From contig NZ_VFNC01000002.1 of the NCBI RefSeq assembly GCF_006715395.1, positions 3,348,001-3,412,000 of the forward strand: 64,000 nt of DNA, in the 5' to 3' direction. The position numbers and the translations under genes were made by a program. The notes under the pieces are model-generated. The model worked only from the letters and a program-made list of their open reading frames with translations. It made no database searches and was not told where the DNA came from. Shown in pieces: positions 17,848 through 27,679 of the stretch. The first letter of the stretch is position 1; every line of letters starts with the position of its first letter. Source of the DNA: Streptomyces sp. SLBN-31 (GTDB lineage Bacteria > Actinomycetota > Actinomycetes > Streptomycetales > Streptomycetaceae).

Positions 17848-20563
17848 GGTGCGTCCGGTCCAGGCGCCCTGGGTCCGTACCCGGCTGCGTTCCGCACCCG
17901 GTGCCGCGGTGGCGCTGGCGCTGCTCGTCGTGCTGACGGCGTGTCTGGCGGCGGCGCTGCCGCGGGCGGTCGACCGCTACGAGGACGCCGGTCTGCGACG
18001 GGCCGTCGACCGGGCAAGGCCCCAGAGCACCACGGTCGCGGTGTGGGCGCAGCCGCCCTCGCCGCTGCTGTCGCAGGAGCAGCGGGAGGCGGCGCTGCGG
18101 CCCGGCCCGCTCGCCGCCCGCTACGAGAAGATCCGGGCCGTCGTCGACAGCCCGCTCGTCCCCGACCGCGGCCAGTCGACGTACGGCGTACGCACCGCCA
18201 CGCCCATGGAGGCCTCGGACGGCTGGCTGCCGCGGCCCAGCGGGCTGCCCGCGCGGATCTCCCTCGCCGCCCAGCACGGCCTCGGCGCGCACGTCACGAA
18301 GGTCACCGGCCGGCTGCCGCGCACCGGCGGACCGGTGACCGCGAGGACGCCCGAGGTGGAGGCCGCCGTCACCGCAGCGACGGCGAAGAGTCTGCACATC
18401 CGGCTCGGTGCACGCATCCACGTCCCGGCCGTGGGCCGCGCCTCCCTCGCCGTGCGGGTCACCGGCATCGTCACCCCGCGCGATCCCAAGGGCGCGTACT
18501 GGAGCACCCAGCCGCTGCTGCGCACCCCGGCGCTGGCCGTGGTGCCGAGCAACGACCCCAACAAGGACTACTACTGGCTCGGCGCGCTGCTGCTCTCCCC
18601 CGACGCGGCCCCGGCACTGCTGGGCACCTCCGCGGTCCCGTGGAGCTACTGGCAGTACGCGCCGACCGCCGGCTCCCTGCACTCGTACGACACCGACCGC
18701 CTGCGGTCCGTGATCGCGTCCCTGGAGGGCGGGCCCGGGCTGCGCCGGATCGGCGCGCTGACCGGGCCGACCACCACGGTGAGCACCGACCTCGACCAGG
18801 TGCTCGGCACGTACACCGCGCTGCGCGGCGGCGTCCGCCCACTGGTCGCCGTGGCCGCCTTCGGCGCCGGCACGGTCGCGGCCGTCGTCCTGCTGATGGC
18901 GGGCGGCCTCGCCGCCGACCGCCGCCGCACCGAACTCGCCCTGCTGCGCGCCCGCGGCGCCTCCCTGCGCGGCCTCACGGGACGGCTCGTCGCCGAGACC
19001 GCGGTGGTGGCACTGCCCGCCGGCGCGCTGGGATGCGGCGTCGCGCTGCTCGCCCTCCCGGGCGCCCGCGCCTCGTACGCGATCGCGGCGGCGGCGACCG
19101 TCACGGCGCTCGCCTGCGCCACGCCCGCCGTGCGGGCCGCGGTCGCGCACCGGGTCGTCCGCGTGCACGGCGGCCGGGCGGACGTGGCGTCGGTACGGCC
19201 GTCCCGGCGCCGTACGGTCGCGGAGCTGACGCTGGCCGCCGTGGCCCTGGGCGCGGTGGAGACGCTGCGCAGGCAAGGCGCGCAGGACAACCAACTCACC
19301 TCACTTGCACCGGTGTTGACCGCAGTGGTGGCGGCCCTGCTGCTGGTCCGTCTGCACCCGCTCCCGCTGCGTGCCCTGGCCCGCCCGGCCGCCCGGCTGC
19401 GCGGGACGGTGGCCCACCTGTCCCTGGCCCGGGCGGCCCGCACCTCCGCGTCGGCCGTCCTGCCGCTGCTCGCCCTCCTCACCGCCCTCACCACGGCGGC
19501 CTTCGGCGGCTCCGTCCTCGCGGGCGTGCACGAGACCCGCGACCGGGCGGCCCTCCTCGCGGTCGGGGCCGACGCCCGCGTCGAGACGTCGGCCCCGCTG
19601 CCGCCAGGTCTGGCCGAGCGGGTCCGACGGACGCCGGGCGTGCGGGGCGTGTCCGCGGTGAGCATCGGCTACCAGGCCCAGCCGGGCAACGGCACTCAGT
19701 CGGTGCCGCTGGCGGGCGTGGACCCGCGGGCCTACGCGGAGTTGGCGGACCGGACCGGCCTCGGCCGGTTCGGTGAGACCGACTTGACGGCCCGCACATC
19801 CTCCGGCGCCGTGCCCGCCCTGGCCTCCCCGGCGGTCGCCGAGCGGTACGGCTCGCGTCCCTTCCCCGTCCGCCTGGAGGACGGCAGCACCATCACCGTC
19901 CGCGTCACCGCCGTCCGCTCCCGCACCCCCGCCGTCACCGGAGACGACTTCCTGGTCGTCGACCGCGCCGCCCTGAGCCGCATCGCCGCCCGCCCCAACG
20001 CCCTGCTTCTGACCGGCGCCCACCTCGACGGCCCCGCCCTGCGGCGCGCCGCCGGCGACACGGCGAGCGTCCGGCTCCGCGCGACGGAAAGAGCCCGGTA
20101 CGTCGACTCCCCCCTCCAGTCCGGCGCGGAGAACGTCTACACGGCCGCCGTGGCCGCGGGCGCCGGTTACGCCGTACTGGCCCTGCTCCTGTCCCTGCTC
20201 CGCGCCTCTCCCGAACGCGCGTCCCTGCTGGCGAGGCTGCGCACGATGGGCCTGACCCGCTCCCAGGGGCGCCGCCTGCTGGTCCTGGAGTCCCTGCCGC
20301 AGGCGGCCCTGGCCGCGGCGGGCGGCGCCCTGACGGGCTGGGCCACCATCCGGCTCCTCTCCCCCGCGATCGACCTGACAACCATCGCCCTGGCCACGCA
20401 CGACGGACCCGCCGGCCCGGCGGCCCTGCGAACGGACCCGACGTCCCTGGCCCTCCCCGCACTGGCGGTCGTAGCGGTGACGGTGGGCGTGGCAACCGCC
20501 CAGGCCTGGTGGACGGGAAGACGGGGCTCGGTGGCGGAACTCCGAGCGGGAGACGCCAGATGA
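17840..20563 (+). CDS. ABC transporter permease, FtsX/MacB type (second subunit)
   Basis: 907-residue paralogous partner of the preceding permease. An N-terminal helix (AVALALLVVLTACLAAALPRAV) leads into an extracytoplasmic domain. A central membrane block carries the ERRTELALLRARGAS-like coupling segment (RRTELALLRARGASLRGLTG), a second extracytoplasmic domain follows, and the last block ends in LARLRTMGLTRSQGRRLLVLES and two helices. The start GTG 17840 overlaps the previous stop. The stop forms an ATGA with a short open frame that runs through the 57-bp repeat array to the ATPase start. The substrate is unknown; lipoprotein, lipid or peptide export is usual for this family. Confidence 0.9.
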   Translation: MSEVRPVQAPWVRTRLRSAPGAAVALALLVVLTACLAAALPRAVDRYEDAGLRRAVDRARPQSTTVAVWAQPPSPLLSQEQREAALRPGPLAARYEKIRAVVDSPLVPDRGQSTYGVRTATPMEASDGWLPRPSGLPARISLAAQHGLGAHVTKVTGRLPRTGGPVTARTPEVEAAVTAATAKSLHIRLGARIHVPAVGRASLAVRVTGIVTPRDPKGAYWSTQPLLRTPALAVVPSNDPNKDYYWLGALLLSPDAAPALLGTSAVPWSYWQYAPTAGSLHSYDTDRLRSVIASLEGGPGLRRIGALTGPTTTVSTDLDQVLGTYTALRGGVRPLVAVAAFGAGTVAAVVLLMAGGLAADRRRTELALLRARGASLRGLTGRLVAETAVVALPAGALGCGVALLALPGARASYAIAAAATVTALACATPAVRAAVAHRVVRVHGGRADVASVRPSRRRTVAELTLAAVALGAVETLRRQGAQDNQLTSLAPVLTAVVAALLLVRLHPLPLRALARPAARLRGTVAHLSLARAARTSASAVLPLLALLTALTTAAFGGSVLAGVHETRDRAALLAVGADARVETSAPLPPGLAERVRRTPGVRGVSAVSIGYQAQPGNGTQSVPLAGVDPRAYAELADRTGLGRFGETDLTARTSSGAVPALASPAVAERYGSRPFPVRLEDGSTITVRVTAVRSRTPAVTGDDFLVVDRAALSRIAARPNALLLTGAHLDGPALRRAAGDTASVRLRATERARYVDSPLQSGAENVYTAAVAAGAGYAVLALLLSLLRASPERASLLARLRTMGLTRSQGRRLLVLESLPQAALAAAGGALTGWATIRLLSPAIDLTTIALATHDGPAGPAALRTDPTSLALPALAVVAVTVGVATAQAWWTGRRGSVAELRAGDAR

Positions 20564-20582
20564 CCCCACCACCAACTGCCCC

Positions 20583-20810
20583 AGCCGCAGGCAGTCCCAC
20601 CGCTGGGGCAGCACAGACGGCCACACCCCGCCCTCACCTAACCGCAGCCAGTCCCACCGCCGGGGCAGCACGGACGGCCGCACCCCGTCCTCACCTAGCC
20701 GCGGGCAGTCGCGCCGCTGGGGCGGCACGGGTGGGCGTATCCCGTCCTCACGTAGCCGCGGGCAGTCGTGCCGCTGGGGCGGCACGGGTGGGCGCGGCGG
20801 CGCCCCGCAA
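20583..20810 (+). repeat. Tandem repeat, four copies of a 57-bp unit with internal stem-loop
   Basis: Copies begin at 20583, 20640, 20697 and 20754, exactly 57 bases apart; the last is slightly shortened. The best-conserved core (copies 3 and 4) is GCAGTCGTGCCGCTGGGGCG followed by GCACGGGTGGGCG. It contains the perfect inverted repeat GTGCCGC-TGGG-GCGGCAC, so each unit can form a short hairpin. Copies 1 and 2 have drifted and only partly keep the stem. The array lies between the permease stop and the ATPase start. Since 57 is a multiple of 3, one frame stays open from ATG 20560 to TGA 20889 and would encode a 19-residue repeat protein. Its codons (CCA, GCA, CTA, GTA, AGT) are unlike Streptomyces genes, so I do not call it a gene. 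Confidence 0.85.
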
Positions 20811-20885
20811 GCGCGGGCGAGCGAAACCCCGTGACGGCCACCTCGACCCCGGGCCCCTCACCGACGCCACGCCCAGGAGACCTCG

Positions 20886-21854
<969 letters not shown>

Positions 21855-22532
21855 TCAGCGGCGGACGCTGACGCCCAGGGCGGCCGCCCCGACTCCCGCC
21901 CGTCGTACGGCGATGGACCCGAAGGGAGTACGCAGCCGCAGCCACGCCCCGGAGGAGAACAGGTCCGCGGGCGTCCCGGGCCGCAGGAACCCCACGGACT
22001 GAGCGGCGTGGACGGCCCGCACCGGCAGGGGCGTGTCCCCGACCGTGCGGGACCAGATCTCCCGCCCGATCGCGTCCAGTTCGGCCCTGGTACGCCCCTC
22101 GGGCGCCAACTCCTGCGTGCGGGACCGGAATTCGGCCACCGCCGCGCCGACCATCGCGCGCAGCCCGTCGGGCGCGGGCAGCCCGGACTCCGGCCGCCAG
22201 CCGCCGCGCGGCGGCAGCACGCCGGCCCACGGCGGCCCGGTCACGGCGCCCGGAACGGCGGCCGTGGCGCCCGACTCGTCGACCGTCTCCAGGAGTTCAC
22301 CGGCGGAGACGGTCACGTCGAGCGTGACGTCGAGACCGTTCTCGTACGGCTTGGCGAGCCGCACCGCGCGGATCGCCAGCACCTCGAAGGACGCCGGCCG
22401 CCCGAAGACGGCGAGCGCGGTACCGGCGGCCTGCAGCCGCACGGCCGCCGAACGGTCGTAGTGGATCAGCCTGGAGAGGAAGGCGGCGAGGTCCGCCGCC
22501 TCCCCCTCGTCGGCGAGATGGAGCACCGTCAT
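21855..22532 (-). CDS. Conserved hypothetical protein coupled to a thioesterase
   Basis: 225-residue protein that I do not recognise. It is soluble, without signal or membrane segments. The N-terminal half (TVLHLADEGEAADLAAFLSRL, then SAAVRLQAAGTALAVFGRP) contains alternating helix and strand; the second half is mixed with a basic C-terminus. ATG 22532 overlaps the thioesterase stop (ATGA), so the two are translationally coupled. This suggests a shared function in acyl-CoA or lipid metabolism, but nothing in the sequence proves it. Its stop abuts that of the ABC ATPase on the other strand. Confidence 0.75.
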   Translation of the reverse strand: MTVLHLADEGEAADLAAFLSRLIHYDRSAAVRLQAAGTALAVFGRPASFEVLAIRAVRLAKPYENGLDVTLDVTVSAGELLETVDESGATAAVPGAVTGPPWAGVLPPRGGWRPESGLPAPDGLRAMVGAAVAEFRSRTQELAPEGRTRAELDAIGREIWSRTVGDTPLPVRAVHAAQSVGFLRPGTPADLFSSGAWLRLRTPFGSIAVRRAGVGAAALGVSVRR

Positions 22533-22942
22533 GCGGCGACGGCCTCCTCCTCGGAGTCGTCCCGGTACTCCTCCAGGAAGTCCCGCTCCTCGGCGGTGAT
22601 CCGGCGCGGCCGCTGGGCCTCGAAGTCGAACGGCACGACCACCGTGGAGGCACGCACGTAGACCACGTCGTCGTCCTTCACCTCGTAGGTGATGGTGAAG
22701 GACGCCGCCCGTATCTGACTGACCCACAGCTCGATGTCCACCGGGTGGTGCCGGTGGACGAGCTGCCGCTTGTAGTCGATCTCGTGCCGGGCCACCACCG
22801 ACCCCTGCTTGAAGTCCTTCTCCGGACGGAAGAGGAAGTCGATACGGGCCTCCTCCAGGTAGCGGACGAAGACCGCGTTGTTGACATGGCCGTAGGCGTC
22901 CATGTCCGACCAGCGCAGGGGACAGCGATAGAGATGGCGCAA
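22529..22942 (-). CDS. Acyl-CoA thioesterase, 4HBT hot-dog fold
   Basis: 137-residue hot-dog thioesterase. RWSDMDAYGHVNNAVFVRYLEEARIDFL is the family core (catalytic Asp in WSDMDAYGHVNN, followed by the long helix), and the beta-sheet continues through SFTITYEVKDDDVVYVRASTVVV. It hydrolyses acyl-CoA or a related thioester in the cytoplasm. The start is TTG 22942, 2 bases after the EttA stop: the alignment begins right there (M-R-H-L-Y-R-C-P-L-R-W), although no strong ribosome-binding site is visible and the frame stays open upstream inside ettA. It probably relies on coupling to ettA. Confidence 0.85.
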   Translation of the reverse strand: MRHLYRCPLRWSDMDAYGHVNNAVFVRYLEEARIDFLFRPEKDFKQGSVVARHEIDYKRQLVHRHHPVDIELWVSQIRAASFTITYEVKDDDVVYVRASTVVVPFDFEAQRPRRITAEERDFLEEYRDDSEEEAVAA

Positions 22943-22944
22943 GA

Positions 22945-24609
<1,665 letters not shown>

Positions 24610-24733
24610 GAGAAACCGTCCGGCAGCTTGAAATCTGGCAGTGGGCAGATACACCCCATCTTGCCGTACGGCTACCCCTGGGCGGAAACGCGTTCCGGCC
24701 GCAGACTCTGACCTGCGGCTTTTACGGCCGGGG

Positions 24734-24958
24734 TCAGTCGGTGTCGCCGGGGCGTCCGGCGCCCGACCGGATCCAGGGCCAGGCGACGGTGCAGACCACG
24801 AAGGGGGCGACGAGCATCGTCAGCATCCACAGGCCGACGCTCGCCGGGGAGTAGATGTAGTACCGCCACCGTTCCGGCAGGAGCGAGGGGGCGAGGAGGA
24901 GCACGATCAGGGTGGCTCAGGTGGCCGGCACCGCCGCCGCCATGCGTACCGCCGTCAT
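24734..24958 (-). pseudogene. Small membrane protein gene interrupted by an in-frame TGA
   Basis: Read from ATG 24958 (overlapping the stop of the GSVLS-repeat gene as ATGA) the frame gives MTAVRMAAAVPAT, then TGA at 24917-24919. It then continues in the same frame as ATLIVLLLAPSLLPERW and on through a second helix (LWMLTMLVAPFVVCTVAW) to TGA 24734. Two good membrane helices and GC-rich third positions after the stop indicate a real coding region of 74 codons. The internal TGA could have been TGG. Either the gene carries a nonsense mutation, or translation restarts at the GTG a few codons beyond (I-V-L-L-L). A sequencing error is also possible. Confidence 0.6.
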
Positions 24959-25290
24959 CGGCGTCGCCCCGGCGACAGGGCGGAAACGGCCACCGCGGCC
25001 ACCGCCACCGCCCCCACCGCCCCGGCCGCGCGGAAGGCGCGGGTGGAGCGCCAGGACAGGACGGACCAGCGGGACTGTGCGGACAGCACCGAGCCCGTGC
25101 TCAGCCATGATCCCGCCGAGATCAGCGACAGCGCCGATCCGAGGGAGCCGACGGACAGCGTGCTGCCGACCGAGGCGGCGGACAGGACCGAGCCCACCGA
25201 GCCGATCGACAGGACGGAGTCCTGCGACCACAGGGACAGCACTGAACCAGAGGAGGTGCGGTGTACCCGTGACGCCTGTGGCTCGGTCAT
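24955..25290 (-). CDS. Small protein with tandem GSVLS-type repeats and C-terminal hydrophobic helix
   Basis: 111 residues from ATG 25290. The middle consists of about nine imperfect 5-7 residue repeats of the type GSVLS / GSALS / GSWLS (for example SGSVLSLWSQDSVLSIGSVG), giving a regular Ser/Leu/Gly pattern likely to form a beta-helix or stacked structure. A hydrophobic Ala/Val segment (AAGAVGAVAVAAVAVSAL) near the C-terminus could anchor it in the membrane. I do not know a function. It is coupled to the interrupted membrane gene downstream, suggesting the pair works together at the membrane. Confidence 0.7.
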   Translation of the reverse strand: MTEPQASRVHRTSSGSVLSLWSQDSVLSIGSVGSVLSAASVGSTLSVGSLGSALSLISAGSWLSTGSVLSAQSRWSVLSWRSTRAFRAAGAVGAVAVAAVAVSALSPGRRR

Positions 25291-25350
25291 GGGGTCATCC
25301 TGCCTGCCGACCTTGCGGCTTCGCACGGAATTCCCCGCGCGCTGGCCGCG

Positions 25351-26769
25351 TCAGCCCCGCGTCCGCGCCTCCTCCTTCTTGCGGACCACGATCAGCGCCG
25401 CCCCACCGATCACCACGAAGCCGATCGCGACGCCCGCGATCAACGGGGTCGTGCCGGTGCCACCGGTCGCGGCGAGGTTGGTGTCGTCGGCGGTGCCGCC
25501 CACCGTCGCCGGGCTGGGCTCGCTGAGCGTCTGGACCGCGTCGCCGCTCTCGCTGCCCTGCGTCCTGCAGTCGAGGATCCCGGTGAAGCGCTGTTCGAGA
25601 CCGCCGGTCCCCTTGATGGCGAAGTCGTAGGGCTGGTCCTCCTGCAGCGTGATCGTCATCGTCCGAGAGGCGCCCGCCGGAATGCTGTACTCGGTCCCCA
25701 TCAGCGAGAACGTGAACGTCTCGTCACCCTGGTTGGCCGCGGTGAGGTCGACACCGCCCTTGGCGCAGTCCCGCACCGCGGAGAGGGCCGGTATGGCCCC
25801 CTTCTTCGCCCAGCTCGCGCTCGCGGTCGCCGAGACCGTGGACTCGCTGGAGCCGGCCAGGATCTGCGTCTGGCTGCGGCTGTCGGAGGTGAAGGCACGG
25901 CCGACGGGGACGGTGGTCGACCCCTGCACGGTCAGCTCGGCCGAGCCGGCCGTCGCGTCCTCGGGCACGTCGAAGAAGAGCCGGCTGCCGTCGGCGACGG
26001 TGGTGAGCGGCTTGCCGTCCTTGCCGACGATCCGTACGCCCGTGATGGCCGCGTCCGCCGGTGGGGTCACCGTCACGGCGGCGGCGTCGGTGTGCACGGT
26101 CACCGGACCGAGGAGCTCGCCGGGGTGCCCGGAGACCGCGGGCGGGTCGAGGGTCAGCGAGGCCTTGGGCTCCGCCACGTCGACGGCGCTCTTCTCCAGG
26201 TAGTCCGCGAGCCTTTCGGCCTGCGGGTCGACGGCGTCGACGTCGGCCCCGTCCGAGTAGCGCCAGATGGCCACCTGCGTGCCGGCCGCCGCGTCCTGCT
26301 CGCTCAGGCCGCCCCGCACACCCGCCTTGGCGGCGAGCGCCGCGAGGTCGTTGACCTGCGGGTAGGAGTTCTGCAGGATCCAGCGGATCCTGCCCGCGTC
26401 CCGGTTGGCGCCCAGTGAGGTCCCGCTCCAGGAGGTCTCGTGGTACCGGGCGTCGCGCTGGGTGGGGTTGTGCAGGTCGACGCAGTACGTCTGCAGGGTG
26501 CCGCCGCCGTCGACGGACATCTCGAACAGGCCCGCCGAGACCTGCTGGTCGCCGGCTGCCTTGTCGTGGATCACCGCGGAGCCGTAGGTCTTGAGCCCGC
26601 CTATGGTGGCGGTCGCCCCGCCCTGGGCATGTGGGGTCTCCGCGGCCACGGCCGCACCCGCACCGGTCAGCGCGCCGGCCGCCACGAGTCCGGACACCAC
26701 CAACGCGGAGGCGAGCCGGGCCCTGGCCCCTCGCCTTCGCGCGCACAGCGCAGAGAACGAAGCAAACAC
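25351..26769 (-). CDS. Cell-wall-anchored thioester-domain (TQXA) surface protein
   Basis: 472 residues. A signal peptide (basic RRRGARAR, hydrophobic core, AVAAE cleavage region near residue 43) is followed by a thioester domain. C96 in TYCVDL and Q165 in TQVAIW are the expected Cys-Gln pair that forms an internal thioester able to bond covalently to host or substrate amines. Ig-like beta domains follow (about 215-420). The C-terminus has a sorting signal: LAATG, a hydrophobic helix (PLIAGVAIGFVVIGGAALIVV) and the tail RKKEEARTRG. LAXTG is the class E sortase motif of Streptomyces. GTG 26769 has GAAGGGG upstream. Likely a surface adhesin. Confidence 0.9.
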   Translation of the reverse strand: MFASFSALCARRRGARARLASALVVSGLVAAGALTGAGAAVAAETPHAQGGATATIGGLKTYGSAVIHDKAAGDQQVSAGLFEMSVDGGGTLQTYCVDLHNPTQRDARYHETSWSGTSLGANRDAGRIRWILQNSYPQVNDLAALAAKAGVRGGLSEQDAAAGTQVAIWRYSDGADVDAVDPQAERLADYLEKSAVDVAEPKASLTLDPPAVSGHPGELLGPVTVHTDAAAVTVTPPADAAITGVRIVGKDGKPLTTVADGSRLFFDVPEDATAGSAELTVQGSTTVPVGRAFTSDSRSQTQILAGSSESTVSATASASWAKKGAIPALSAVRDCAKGGVDLTAANQGDETFTFSLMGTEYSIPAGASRTMTITLQEDQPYDFAIKGTGGLEQRFTGILDCRTQGSESGDAVQTLSEPSPATVGGTADDTNLAATGGTGTTPLIAGVAIGFVVIGGAALIVVRKKEEARTRG

Positions 26770-27036
26770 GAATTCCCCTTCGAGCAGGACCCGTCAGTGT
26801 GGGGGAACGGTCCCACCAGCAGAATCAGCGGCCCCGAGCGCACCGGGAGCCATGCCCGGCATCCTAGGGATCCGACGCGCCACCCTTGACAAGTCCGATG
26901 ATCGGACGGCCGATCCGACTCGGAATCGTTATCGCCGGGACGGTTCGCGGGCAGGGCTTATCGACAAATCCACCGGGTTGTTCGGGCGCATTCGCCGATA
27001 AGCCGCAGTCCGGTCAGCTCGGTACGGCTCCTGACA

Positions 27037-27501
27037 TCACGTCACGGGGGCGGGTTCCGCCTCCAGTTGGGCAGGGTCGTCGGAATCGCCGGGCGGGGTC
27101 TCCCAGTTGGGCTCCGGCCGCGGTGCCGCGGCCGCCGGGTCCGTCCTGACCGCCCGCCGGAAGGCCGACGTACCGCGGGCGAGGTCGTGGCCGATCGCGA
27201 TCGCGTCGAGGTCCGCCGACGTCCAGTTCTGTCCCTCGCGCACGTCGGTGCGCACCTTCAGCCTGCCCTGCACGACGACGGGGTCGCCCACGTTGAGGGA
27301 GGCCGCCGCGTTCGTGGCGAGCTGCCGGTTGGCCCACACCGTGAAGAAGTTGGTGTGGCCGTCGGTCCAGGTGTTGTTCTCCCGGTCCAGGTACCGCGCG
27401 GTCACCGCGAGCCGGAACCGGGCCGACGGTCCCGAGGCCAGCTCCCGGTACACCGGCCGGGTCGCCACGTTGCCCACGGCGCAGATGATCGTCTCGTTCA
27501 T
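27037..27501 (-). CDS. ssbB: Single-stranded DNA-binding protein SsbB
   Basis: 154 residues, OB-fold SSB. MNETIICAVGNVATRPVYRE opens the domain and HTNFFTVWANRQLATNAAASL with VVVQGRLKVRTD completes it. The C-terminus is Pro/Glu-rich but does not end in the acidic DDDIPF tip that recruits partner proteins, which distinguishes SsbB from the essential SsbA. In S. coelicolor SsbB is needed for normal chromosome segregation during sporulation. A strong GGAGGG lies before ATG 27501. Downstream of and same strand as dynB/dynA, which fits a sporulation-division locus. Confidence 0.95.
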   Translation of the reverse strand: MNETIICAVGNVATRPVYRELASGPSARFRLAVTARYLDRENNTWTDGHTNFFTVWANRQLATNAAASLNVGDPVVVQGRLKVRTDVREGQNWTSADLDAIAIGHDLARGTSAFRRAVRTDPAAAAPRPEPNWETPPGDSDDPAQLEAEPAPVT

Positions 27502-27522
27502 CGCGTATCCCTCCCTGACACG

Positions 27523-27543
27523 CGTACGGGCCCGTCCCGTACG
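27523..27543. other. Short inverted repeat between dynB and ssbB
   Basis: CGTACGGG, a 5-base loop CCCGT, then CCCGTACG. The sequence also holds the overlapping palindrome ACGGGCCCGT. It lies in the 178-base gap between the dynB stop and the ssbB start. It has no T-tract, so it could be an operator or attenuating hairpin for ssbB rather than a terminator. Confidence 0.4.
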
Positions 27544-27679
27544 GCTGCGTCTGCCGCCGCGACCACGCCTTTCGTGATCGCCGCACCGCCAGACTGCCTC
27601 CGTCGGGCCGAGCCCGCAGAGCCCTGTGGACAGCCCCCCGCCTGTGGAGAACTCCGTCACCTGGACGAGCGAACCCCCG

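Noticed and set aside
20583..20810. CRISPR or terminator array
   Set aside because: Units are contiguous without variable spacers, and the stems lack T-tracts; treated as a tandem hairpin repeat.
26861..26892. Promoter for the thioester-domain protein (minus strand TTGTCA and TAGGAT)
   Set aside because: The two boxes match well but are 20 bases apart, too far for a usual sigma-70-type promoter.
26955..27004. Inverted repeat GGCTTATCG / CGATAAGCC as terminator of ssbB
   Set aside because: The loop is over 30 bases and there is no T-tract; it may be coincidence or an operator.
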